Shown in pieces: positions 1 to 6,370 of a stretch of 10,716 nucleotides of DNA (its first letter is position 1; every line of letters starts with the position of its first letter). This DNA comes from JBOHER01 sp050701115 (GTDB taxonomy: Bacteria > Actinomycetota > Actinomycetes > Mycobacteriales > Pseudonocardiaceae). The DNA is taken from the NCBI GenBank assembly GCA_050701115.1, contig JBOHER010000462.1:1-10716 (forward strand), read 5' to 3'. The position numbers and the translations under genes are program-made. The notes below the pieces were generated by a model. It made no database searches. It was not told where the DNA came from and was given only the letters and a program-made list of their open reading frames with translations.

Positions 1-5
1 CTCCA

Positions 6-26
6 GCGACCACAACCACTCACGAG
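6..26. repeat. Dispersed repeat arm, copy 1
   Basis: This 21-bp stretch matches 5571-5591 at 19 of 21 positions, including an identical 13-bp core, AACCACTCACGAG (14-26 here, 5579-5591 there). In the second copy the core is the 3' arm of a hairpin. Here the matching arm would lie left of the window, so I see only half. It sits just beyond the stop codon (35-37) of the minus-strand membrane gene, so it probably forms part of that gene's terminator. The repeat identity is seen directly; the terminator role is inferred from position. Confidence 0.6.
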
Positions 27-34
27 TGCACGGG

Positions 35-1927
35 TCAGCTGCTGATCATTTCCCGTTCTGGGGCAACGGTTTTCTTGCTTCCCGCTCGCCTGCGGCCGGG
101 CAGCTTGCCTGCGGCGGCCACCGTGTACATCCAGGTCCACAGGCCCCAGGCGGAGAACCAGACCAGGCCGACCACGACGTATCCGGTGGTCCACAGCCAC
201 TCCGGCACGCCCTTCTTACGCTCGCGCTGCAGCAGCTCGTGCTCCGGCCCGAACACCCCCTCGCCGGACTCGGCGGCCACCGCTGGCGACTCGATCTCAC
301 TGTCATGCGGCATGTACAGCGGCAGTGCCGCCATCGTGTTGTTCCCGGTGTGCAACCGGATGCCGGTCTTCCACACGCCGTACACGGGCACCGATTGCGC
401 CGACCTGTACACGCCGTCAGCGCCCTTGACCAGCTCGGTGCCGAAGGCGTCGCCGCCCTGCCAAGAGATCACCGACAGCCAGTTGAGGTCGGCGTCGGCA
501 TCCGCCGGGTTCAGCGCGACCGCGACATCCACCCACCGTGGCGGTGTTCCCTCGTTCAGGTCCCGGTGTGGCACCCGACTCGGCTCCGCCTCGGTCAGCG
601 TGACGTCACCGGTGATCCGCGGCGGATCCTGCGGCGGCACGACAACGGCCATCACGGCGACCATGCCCAGTGCGCCTGCCGCACCGAGAAGGTGCGCTTT
701 TCGGAGCCGGGCCCGCGGGTCGGGCGTGGGAGTCGTCGCGGTCCGGGTACCGATCTCCTCGAGCCGCTGCAACTGCCACACCGCCGCCAATCCGGCTGCC
801 ACACCCGCGATCGTGCCGAACACCATGAACTTGACGACCATCTCGGCGGGCCAGCCCTGTGGCATGAACAGGTGGGTGGCAGGCCACTCGGACAGCACGC
901 CGAGCGTGCCGACGGCCACACCGGCGGCCGCGCCGAACAGGTAGCCGCGCTTGGTGCTGATCACCAACGCCACCAGTTCGATCAGGACCGCTTCGGCGAC
1001 ATAAGGCAGGAACGGCGACGACGTCAGGTCGAACGGCACGTAGATCACATACAGCATGGACCGCAGTGCGATGTAGATGCCGATCGCCAGCAGTGCGCCC
1101 CCGGGGCCGAACTTCATCCGCGCGTAGACGAGACCCCACGTGGTGGCGATGGCCACCAGAACCACCTGGTTGAGCAGCGGGAACTGCGGCACGCCCAGCT
1201 CGAACTCCATCAGGAACGCGGTGATCGTGATGATCCAGATGCCACCGGCGAACGCACCCCAGATCCGCCCGGCCCAGCCGGTCGCTCCGCGCGCGCCGAC
1301 CTGCCGAGACTCGGCGATCAGCAGCATGATGCCCAGCGGCGAGAGCACAGCGGCGCCGATCATCAGGATGTGGGTCGGCCCCCACTCCGTGACGTCCTGG
1401 CCGAACAGGCGGTGCCACAGGTCGTCAAGCGGGAACCCGGCAACCCCGACGATGCCGCAGGTCATGATGACGATCGCGCCCATCGGCGCCCGCCAGGCCG
1501 GACCGATGCGGAAGGTACGCAATGGCAGGGGCTTCTTCGCCAGTGCCGCGCTGATCACGCCCGCGGAGAATATGCCAAGCAGGGCAAAGTAGATCGGGTA
1601 GTGCGACGGGTTGGTCAGCGGACCCTCGTCCCGGCCGAGCTCCATGTGGATGGGCACGTCCCAGTACACGCCGATTCCGCCAGTGACGTCGGCCAGCAGC
1701 AGTAGGTAGATCGGCAGGCCCGCCCAGCGCGGCAGCCCGTCGATCTCGGACACCTTGTCCGCCAGCCTGCCGATGAGCGTCCGCTTTCCCGCGCGTTCGC
1801 GGATCACGAAGATCATCAGTGGCACGATCACGGCGAACGCCATGAGGGCGGCGATGAGGACCTCCGCGAGGTTGGCGCCGCCTGCTGGTGGCGCTCCCTG
1901 GGCAAGCTCGGCCTGGGAAAGGTACAT
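35..1927 (-). CDS. Polytopic membrane protein with extracytoplasmic C-terminal domain, unknown function
   Basis: I do not recognise a named family. The 630-residue protein has about 13 predicted membrane segments (near residues 21-43, 69-89, 111-130, 148-166, 184-204, 219-241, 250-270, 275-296, 308-324, 329-345, 362-386, 411-431 and 579-603). Basic residues in alternate loops (RERAGKR after segment 1, KKPLPLR after 3, STKRGY after 9, GRRRAG at the C-terminus) give a consistent positive-inside topology with the N-terminus outside and the C-terminus inside. Two outside loops carry the same pattern, H-x3-G-x-D-x(5-6)-P-x-H: H94/G98/D100/P107/H109 and H172/G176/D178/P184/H186. Residues 432-578 form an outside soluble domain; its stretch DGVYRS..VPVYGVWKTGIRL resembles FixH/YtkA-type beta-sandwich domains (inference). 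ATG at 1925-1927 is the first start after the control region; no strong Shine-Dalgarno is visible. A metal- or haem-related envelope role is possible but unproven. Confidence 0.85.
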   Translation of the reverse strand: MYLSQAELAQGAPPAGGANLAEVLIAALMAFAVIVPLMIFVIRERAGKRTLIGRLADKVSEIDGLPRWAGLPIYLLLLADVTGGIGVYWDVPIHMELGRDEGPLTNPSHYPIYFALLGIFSAGVISAALAKKPLPLRTFRIGPAWRAPMGAIVIMTCGIVGVAGFPLDDLWHRLFGQDVTEWGPTHILMIGAAVLSPLGIMLLIAESRQVGARGATGWAGRIWGAFAGGIWIITITAFLMEFELGVPQFPLLNQVVLVAIATTWGLVYARMKFGPGGALLAIGIYIALRSMLYVIYVPFDLTSSPFLPYVAEAVLIELVALVISTKRGYLFGAAAGVAVGTLGVLSEWPATHLFMPQGWPAEMVVKFMVFGTIAGVAAGLAAVWQLQRLEEIGTRTATTPTPDPRARLRKAHLLGAAGALGMVAVMAVVVPPQDPPRITGDVTLTEAEPSRVPHRDLNEGTPPRWVDVAVALNPADADADLNWLSVISWQGGDAFGTELVKGADGVYRSAQSVPVYGVWKTGIRLHTGNNTMAALPLYMPHDSEIESPAVAAESGEGVFGPEHELLQRERKKGVPEWLWTTGYVVVGLVWFSAWGLWTWMYTVAAAGKLPGRRRAGSKKTVAPEREMISS

Positions 1928-2031
1928 CTCGGCTCACATTCAGCCGGGGATTCGAGCCCGCGGCGTCGTTGACGGGTTGCTCTCCGAAGTCACGCCGCTA
2001 CCTATTACCTCTAGTAGGCGTTACTTCTGGT

Positions 2032-2061
2032 TACATGTAGGTCTACGGTACATCATGTACC
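2032..2061. promoter_or_regulatory. Probable TetR operator cluster
   Basis: Two palindromes lie in the AT-richer gap between the minus-strand membrane gene and the TetR-like gene. TACATGTA is at 2032-2039, and the perfect 15-bp dyad GGTACAT-C-ATGTACC is at 2047-2061. The larger one ends only 4 nt before the ATG at 2066, where a repressor would block transcription of a self-regulated gene. GTAG/CTAC half-sites recur nearby (2037-2046). The dyads are seen directly; binding by a TetR protein is inferred from location and form. The rest of the 138-bp gap shows no clear -35/-10 pair. Confidence 0.5.
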
Positions 2062-2065
2062 ACCT

Positions 2066-2485
2066 ATGGCAATTGACTCTTGGTGTGGCACGACCGACAA
2101 ACGCCCAGACGAGCGACCGGGACGGCCGCGCATCGCGCTGGGCGGGACAGCGTGCGCGCAGGCGCGCGGATTCGTCGATGCCGCGCCGGAGGCCATCGCA
2201 GAGTACGGACCCGAGGTCATCACCGAGCTCGCGCCGGTATGGCAGCCGCGGGGCTCACCGATGCAGATGATCGACCTCGCGGTGCGGACACACGTGCGCT
2301 GGATGGCCGAGCATCCTGCGCTCTACCTCTACCAGACCAGGGAGGAGCTCACCGACAAGCTGGTGAACTGGGCGTGGTTGCTGATCTCACAGACCCTGCG
2401 ATCAGGCGGCGCCGTGCTCGACCCGGATAAGCCGCTGCCCCCGCCCGACCAGATCAGGGCGCAACGCGCGTCCTTCGCACCCTGA
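2066..2485 (+). pseudogene. Truncated TetR-family regulator remnant
   Basis: The 139-residue frame begins with a basic RPGRPRIALGG arm typical of actinobacterial TetR proteins. It continues with what looks like helix 1 of the DNA-binding domain (RGFVDAAPEAIAEYGPE, about residues 34-50, with an unusual proline at 41). It then passes directly into ligand-domain-like sequence (VITELAPVW..., then MIDLAVRTHVRWMAEHPALYLY at about 68-89). Helices 2 and 3, the turn and recognition helix (usual form AxxAGVSxxxxYxHFxxK), are absent, so an in-frame loss of roughly 40-50 residues near 2213-2225 is likely. The C-terminal part also seems short: TetR proteins usually have about 190-230 residues. It has no clear Shine-Dalgarno. 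It is convergent with etfD, 13 nt apart. It could be a functional HTH-less protein, but decay fits better. Confidence 0.6.
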
Positions 2486-2498
2486 TCGGAGTCGTTGC

Positions 2499-4775
2499 TC
2501 AGGGGGTCTTGCCGTTGGTCTCGGCTTCGCCGCCGATTTCCGGCTCCGGCGCGCCTGTCGCCATCACGACCTCGGGCTCCGGCTCGGGAACGGGCGCCGG
2601 TTCAGGCTTGCGCTTGACCGCGGACAGCAGCAGCTGAGCGACATCGACCACCTCGACGTTCTCGCCCGCCTTGCCCTCGTTCTTGCGTTGGGTGACACCG
2701 TCGGTGAGCATCACGCGGCAGAACGGGCAGCCGGTCGCGATCTTGGACGGGGCGGTGCCGAGTGCCTCGTCGACCCGCTCCACGTTGATCCGCTTGCCGA
2801 TCCGCTCTTCCATCCACATCCGGGCACCACCGGCACCGCAGCACATCGACCGGTCGCCGTGCCGTGGCATCTCGCGCAACTGTGCACCGGACGCGCCGAC
2901 CAGCTCACGCGGCGCCTCATAGATCTTGTTGTGGCGGCCCAGGTAGCACGGGTCGTGGTAGGTGACGCCCTCGGCGATCGGCGCGACCGGGGTGAGTCGC
3001 TTCTCCCGCACCAGGCGGTTGAGCAGCTGGGTGTGGTGCACGACTTCGTACTGGCCGCCGAGGTCCGGGTACTCGTTGGCGATGGTGTTGAAGCAGTGCG
3101 CGCAGGTCACCACGATCTTGCGCTTGAGCGGCTCGACATCCTCGAACACAGAGTTGAGCACTTCGACGTTCTGCTGGGCGAGCATCTGGAAGACGAACTC
3201 GTTACCCGCGCGGCGGGCGGGGTCGCCGGTGCAGGTCTCTTCGGAGCCGAGCACCTGGTACTTCACGTCCGCCATGTGCAGCAGTTCGGCCACGGCGCGG
3301 GTGGTTTTCTTCGCCCGGTCCTCGAACGCTCCGGCGCAGCCGACCCAGAACAGGTACTCGGTGTCGCCCCACTCACCGTCGAATACCGGCACCTCGAAGT
3401 CGAGGTCCTCGGTCCACTGCAGCCGGTCCTTGGCGTTCTGGCCCCACGGGTTGCCCTTGTTCTCCAGGTTCTTGAACATCCCGTTGAGCTCGCTCGGGAA
3501 GTTCGACTCGATCATCACCTGGTAGCGGCGCATGTCGACGATGTGGTCGACGTGCTCGATGTCCACCGGGCACTGCTCGACGCAGGCACCGCAGCTGGTG
3601 CAGGACCACAGCACCTCAGGGTCGATAACGCCGCCCTCCTCGGGGCCACCGATCAGTGGGCGCTCGGCCTCGGCCAACGCCAGCACGTCGATGCCCGAGT
3701 GGTGGTCGTCTCCGGTCAGGCCGATCTCCTCGCCCATCATGTCCTTCTTGCCACCGGCAAGCAGGTAGGGCGCCTTGGCGTAGGCGTGGTCGCGCAACTG
3801 GGTGATGACCAGTTTGGGCGAGAGCGGCTTACCGGTGTTCCACGCGGGGCACTGCGACTGGCAGCGGCCACACTCGGTGCAGGTGGAGAAGTCCAGCCAG
3901 CCCTTCCACGAGAAGTCCTCGATCTTGCCCGCGCCGAAGACGTCCTTCTCCGGGTCGGCTTCCTCGAAGTCCAGCGGCTTGCCGTCGCTCATCATCGGCT
4001 TGAGCTTGCCCAGCGCCTGGCCGCCGTCGTCCTCGCGCTTGAAGTAGATGTTGAAGAACGCGCTGAACCGGTGCCAAGCCACACCCATGGTGAGGTTGCG
4101 GCCGACCACGTACAGCCAGATCATGCCGGAGAGCAGCTTGATCAGCGCCGCGATGGTGACCGCCGCTGTGCTCGCGGGAAGGAGCTCCGCCAGCGGCTTG
4201 GTGACGAAGCTGGTCCACAGGGCAGGGTCCTCGATGCCGCTGGAGATCTTGAACGCCTTGACGAAGATGATGCCGAGGCCCTCGATGATCACCACGGCTT
4301 CGACGAAGTAGGCCTGCCAGAAGTTCGAGCCGGCGAAGCGGGACTGCCGGTCCGCGCGGCGCGGGTGGTTGAGCTGACGGATGACCGCCAGCGCGACACC
4401 ACCGGCCACCGTGCCGATGCCGAGCAGTTCGACCAGCAGCAGCCACGGTGACCAGTGGCCGATGATCGGCCAGCCGAACCTCGGGTTGAAGGTCTCGCCG
4501 TAGGCCTCGAACCATGCGGCCGAACCGATCAGGAAGCCCCACATGACCAGCCAGTGCCACGGCCCGACGTGGCGCAGCTTGTTCATCCGGGTGTGCGCCG
4601 CGAACTCCTTGATCAGCGTGTTCATCCGGGGCATGAACGGGCCGTTCCGGGTCGGGTCGGGCTGGCCGAGGCGGATGATGCGCACCTGGCGCACGACGCC
4701 GAGGATGAACGCGTACCAGGCGACAAGGCTGACGAGCACGCCGATCGTGCCGAGCGTGATCTGCAGAGCACCCAT
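2499..4775 (-). CDS. etfD: EtfD-type membrane Fe-S oxidoreductase (electron transfer from ETF to quinone)
   Basis: The 758-residue protein has the order expected for the EtfD/Rv0338c family. An N-terminal NarI-like membrane domain has five segments near 5-30, 73-93, 108-133, 155-175 and 203-225, with histidines such as H69, H74 and H107 as candidate b-haem ligands. Two ferredoxin-type [4Fe-4S] motifs follow: C299-x2-C302-x2-C305-x3-C309-P and C392-x2-C395-x2-C398-x3-C402-P. Two CCG cysteine-rich domains follow: C480, C515, C558/C561 and C610, C645-C646, C683, C686. In Mycobacterium tuberculosis, EtfD works with EtfBA to pass acyl-CoA dehydrogenase electrons to the respiratory chain and is needed for fatty-acid oxidation. 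The tail (about 722-758) is Pro/Glu-rich and probably disordered. The ATG at 4773-4775 follows AAAGG at 4787-4791. It is divergent from an intact TetR gene with a shared palindrome between them. A generic heterodisulfide-reductase-like label is the safe alternative. Confidence 0.88.
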   Translation of the reverse strand: MGALQITLGTIGVLVSLVAWYAFILGVVRQVRIIRLGQPDPTRNGPFMPRMNTLIKEFAAHTRMNKLRHVGPWHWLVMWGFLIGSAAWFEAYGETFNPRFGWPIIGHWSPWLLLVELLGIGTVAGGVALAVIRQLNHPRRADRQSRFAGSNFWQAYFVEAVVIIEGLGIIFVKAFKISSGIEDPALWTSFVTKPLAELLPASTAAVTIAALIKLLSGMIWLYVVGRNLTMGVAWHRFSAFFNIYFKREDDGGQALGKLKPMMSDGKPLDFEEADPEKDVFGAGKIEDFSWKGWLDFSTCTECGRCQSQCPAWNTGKPLSPKLVITQLRDHAYAKAPYLLAGGKKDMMGEEIGLTGDDHHSGIDVLALAEAERPLIGGPEEGGVIDPEVLWSCTSCGACVEQCPVDIEHVDHIVDMRRYQVMIESNFPSELNGMFKNLENKGNPWGQNAKDRLQWTEDLDFEVPVFDGEWGDTEYLFWVGCAGAFEDRAKKTTRAVAELLHMADVKYQVLGSEETCTGDPARRAGNEFVFQMLAQQNVEVLNSVFEDVEPLKRKIVVTCAHCFNTIANEYPDLGGQYEVVHHTQLLNRLVREKRLTPVAPIAEGVTYHDPCYLGRHNKIYEAPRELVGASGAQLREMPRHGDRSMCCGAGGARMWMEERIGKRINVERVDEALGTAPSKIATGCPFCRVMLTDGVTQRKNEGKAGENVEVVDVAQLLLSAVKRKPEPAPVPEPEPEVVMATGAPEPEIGGEAETNGKTP

Positions 4776-4786
4776 GAGAAGTGGGG

Positions 4787-4791
4787 CCTTT
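4787..4791 (-). promoter_or_regulatory. Ribosome binding site of etfD
   Basis: On the minus strand AAAGG lies 11 nt before the ATG at 4775. It is modest but supports this start, which also places the first membrane segment at residues 5-30. Confidence 0.45.
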
Positions 4792-4836
4792 CGTTCGGGC
4801 TGTTCGCTTCGTTAGTGGTGGGACAGCTAACTCTTC

Positions 4837-4850
4837 CTACTGATCAGTAG
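4837..4850. promoter_or_regulatory. Perfect 14-bp palindrome, probable TetR operator
   Basis: CTACTGA-TCAGTAG is a perfect inverted repeat in the 157-bp gap between etfD (minus) and the TetR gene (plus). It is 61 nt upstream of the etfD start and 82 nt upstream of the TetR start. Position and size fit an operator for the divergent TetR protein controlling etfD, itself, or both. The dyad is seen directly; the regulator pairing is inferred from neighbourhood. Confidence 0.55.
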
Positions 4851-4909
4851 CCGATGAGCGCGTCCGCTGTCTCTTTGATGTGGCGTACGACTCGGCGCAT
4901 ATCTGGACG

Positions 4910-4925
4910 ATCGTACCGGTAGTAT
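4910..4925 (+). promoter_or_regulatory. -10 region of a leaderless promoter inside an imperfect dyad
   Basis: TAGTAT at 4920-4925 fits the actinobacterial -10 pattern TAnnnT and ends 7 nt before the GTG at 4933, so transcription would begin at or next to the start codon. The element is the right half of an imperfect dyad, ATCGTACC-GGTAGTAT (12 of 16 positions symmetrical, core TACCGGTA), which could be a second repressor site. No good -35 is visible. Confidence 0.45.
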
Positions 4926-4932
4926 TTGGGTC

Positions 4933-5526
4933 GTGAGCCTACAGGTGGACGGGCGCAGGGCGCGCGGTGAGCGCAGGCGCAAGGAAATCATCGACGCCGC
5001 GCTGCGGATCATCGAACGGGACGGCGTCGCAGGAGTGACTCATCGCACTGTGGCGCGGGAGGCGGGCATTCCGACCGCCTCGACGACCTATCACTTCGCC
5101 ACCCTCGACGACCTGCTCCTCGCGGCGCTGATTTCCTGCGCCAGGGACATGGCCACCGAGGTGTACTGGATGATCGACCGGGCGCGCTCGCGGGAAGGCC
5201 TGCGGCGCTCGTCGGACTCCACCACCGGCGGTCCGAGTGCTGCCGACGAGGTCTCCGCGCTGCTCGCCGAGGCGCTCGGCCCGCGGCGCGGCCGGACGAT
5301 GGCCGAGTACGAGCTCTACCTGCTCGCCGCGCGCAGGCCCGCGCTGCGGCCCGCGGCCCGGCGCTGGCTGGACGTGCTCACCTCGATGGTCCGGCACGAC
5401 GACGAGGTCGCCTTCAGGGTTTTCCTCGCCGGTATCGACGGACTCTTGATCCAGGGCCTTATCGACGAACCACCCTCCGCCGACGAACTACGCCCAGTGG
5501 TGGAGTACCTGCTCAAGCCAAGGTGA
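4933..5526 (+). CDS. TetR-family transcriptional regulator
   Basis: The 197-residue protein is full length for the family. The N-terminal DNA-binding domain spans about residues 13-60: RRKEIIDAALRIIERDG is helix 1, and THRTVAREAGIPTASTTYHF at 36-55 is the helix-turn-helix with the conserved Y-x-F-type end. The rest is helical and would form the ligand-binding and dimer domain; its ligand cannot be read from sequence. The GTG start has no Shine-Dalgarno, and a -10-like hexamer ends 7 nt upstream, so translation is probably leaderless. It is transcribed away from etfD with a perfect palindrome between them, so repression of etfD and of its own gene is the simplest idea; an acyl-CoA-type ligand would fit but is speculation. 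It is convergent with the PEBP gene. Confidence 0.88.
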   Translation: MSLQVDGRRARGERRRKEIIDAALRIIERDGVAGVTHRTVAREAGIPTASTTYHFATLDDLLLAALISCARDMATEVYWMIDRARSREGLRRSSDSTTGGPSAADEVSALLAEALGPRRGRTMAEYELYLLAARRPALRPAARRWLDVLTSMVRHDDEVAFRVFLAGIDGLLIQGLIDEPPSADELRPVVEYLLKPR

Positions 5527-5545
5527 CCGATGGCCGCCCCGCCCT

Positions 5546-5591
5546 CTCGTGAGTGAAAGTTGTTTCTCTGGCGGCCATAACCACTCACGAG
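5546..5591. terminator. Hairpin between convergent genes, probable bidirectional terminator
   Basis: CTCGTGAGTG at 5546-5555 pairs perfectly with CACTCACGAG at 5582-5591. After an AAA bulge, GTTGT at 5559-5563 can pair with ATAAC at 5577-5581 (one G-U), leaving a 13-nt loop. It lies 19 nt after the TetR stop and 45 nt beyond the PEBP stop, where a shared terminator is expected. There is no U-tract, which is common in high-GC actinobacteria. The rest of the 5527-5636 gap shows nothing else. Confidence 0.6.
5571..5591. repeat. Dispersed repeat arm, copy 2
   Basis: This is the 3' arm of the hairpin above plus 11 bp inside its loop. It matches 6-26 at 19 of 21 positions, including loop bases, so the similarity is more than two unrelated hairpins sharing a stem. 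Both copies lie at gene 3' ends in the same orientation. Confidence 0.6.
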
Positions 5592-5636
5592 GGTGCGGCG
5601 GCTAGTGTGCGGCCAGACGCGCCGACCATGCAGGAG

Positions 5637-6176
5637 TCAACCCTTGTTTTCGTACACCGGGATGAGGGTGGCTCGCGCCAGTGTGTTGCCGAACATGTTG
5701 AAGCCGAGGACGGCCGGGGTGGCGTTCTCGTCCACGTCGAGGGTCTGCACCGAAAGAGCGTGCACCGCGAAGATGTAGCGGTGCGGTCCGTGTCCAGTTG
5801 GGGGTGCCGCGCCGACGTACTGCTTGAGCCCTGGCTCGCTCTTGAGCGTCACCGCGCCCTGCGGTAGTCCGGATCCGCTGGCGTCACCCGCGCCCGAGGG
5901 AAGCTCGGTTGTGCTGGCCGGGATGTTGAACACCGCCCAGTGCCAGAACCCGCTGCCGGTGGGGGCGTCCGGGTCGAAGCAGGTCACGGCGAAGCTCTTG
6001 GTCTCGGCGGGAAAGCCTTCCCAGGCCAGGTGCGGCGAGCGGTCCTCCCCGCCGGCGCCCAAGATGCCCGACAGGTGCGGCTTGGCCATGGTCTCGCCCT
6101 CGGCGATGTCGTTACTGCTCAGCGTGAAGCTCGGCACCGAGGGCAGCAGGTCGTAGGGATTGGGCGGCTGCGGCAT
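5637..6176 (-). CDS. YbhB/YbcL-type PEBP (Raf-kinase-inhibitor-like) protein
   Basis: The 179-residue protein carries both signature regions of the phosphatidylethanolamine-binding protein family: D68-P-D-A-P72 followed by FWHW (H79), and G122-AAPPTGHGPHRY ending at Y134, which together line the small anion-binding pocket. The length matches bacterial YbhB/YbcL proteins (about 150-180 residues). No signal peptide is seen, so it is probably cytoplasmic. The cellular role of bacterial members is not settled. The frame is open for 70 codons upstream, but the ATG at 6174-6176 is chosen because GGAGGA precedes it closely and the PEBP fold begins soon after; the upstream part is only repeat-derived Gly/Ala/Leu sequence. 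It is divergent from dnaK across a 307-bp repeat-rich region and convergent with the TetR gene. Confidence 0.88.
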   Translation of the reverse strand: MPQPPNPYDLLPSVPSFTLSSNDIAEGETMAKPHLSGILGAGGEDRSPHLAWEGFPAETKSFAVTCFDPDAPTGSGFWHWAVFNIPASTTELPSGAGDASGSGLPQGAVTLKSEPGLKQYVGAAPPTGHGPHRYIFAVHALSVQTLDVDENATPAVLGFNMFGNTLARATLIPVYENKG

Positions 6177-6180
6177 CGTT

Positions 6181-6186
6181 TCCTCC
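6181..6186 (-). promoter_or_regulatory. Ribosome binding site that sets the PEBP start
   Basis: On the minus strand GGAGGA lies 4 nt before the ATG at 6176. This strong site decides against the longer frame beginning at 6386. Confidence 0.75.
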
Positions 6187-6222
6187 AAGGGGCATGGAAA
6201 GTTCAGTGCGGCCTTGAGGCTA

Positions 6223-6275
6223 GTGCTGAAAGGCGCCTTCGGTGCAACGAGCGCATTGAATGGCCCATTCAGTGC
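6223..6275. repeat. Pair of related 23-bp palindromic repeats
   Basis: Unit A (6223-6245) is built around AAGGCGCCTT and unit B (6253-6275) around the arms GCATTGAATGG and CCATTCAGTGC, which pair at 10 of 11 positions. The units match at 16 of 23 positions, begin 30 bp apart and both end in GTGC. A third, weaker relative ends in TTCAGTGC at 6209. They lie between the divergent PEBP and dnaK genes, upstream of the PEBP start, and could fold in a PEBP leader RNA if transcription begins far enough upstream. Confidence 0.55.
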
Positions 6276-6318
6276 ACCCAACGCATCCAACGTACCCAAC
6301 GCACCCAACGCACCCAGC
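6274..6318. repeat. 9-bp tandem repeat, five units
   Basis: Five units follow consensus GCACCCAAC: 6274-6282 and 6301-6309 are exact, while 6283-6291, 6292-6300 and 6310-6318 each differ by one base. The array begins inside the last bases of palindromic unit B. On the minus strand it would encode a Gly-Ala-Leu run, but it lies upstream of the preferred PEBP start, so it is probably non-coding. From 6319 to 6370 I see nothing beyond a short CCCC/GGGG hairpin. Confidence 0.75.
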
Positions 6319-6370
6319 ACCCCACCTGCGGGGAACAACCCTGCACCGCCACCCGTTGGACAGGCAGCAA

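Noticed and set aside
26..1705. A 559-codon plus-strand open frame opposite the left membrane gene
   Set aside because: Its product is His/Arg/Gln/Pro-rich without membrane segments or domains, whereas the minus strand gives a coherent positive-inside membrane protein.
1941..1965. tRNA T-arm-like sequence (CTCGAATC between G- and C-runs on the minus strand), considered as a tRNA fragment or attachment site
   Set aside because: The T54 base is C, only three stem pairs form in the proper register, and there is no acceptor stem, CCA or remaining cloverleaf.
2688..4451. A 587-codon plus-strand open frame opposite etfD
   Set aside because: The minus strand carries all the Fe-S and CCG cysteines of EtfD; the plus frame is low-information reverse coding.
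4811..4831. GTTAG/CTAAC inverted repeat upstream of etfD
   Set aside because: The arms are only 5 bp with an 11-bp spacer, which is easily expected by chance; the adjacent 14-bp palindrome is a much stronger candidate.
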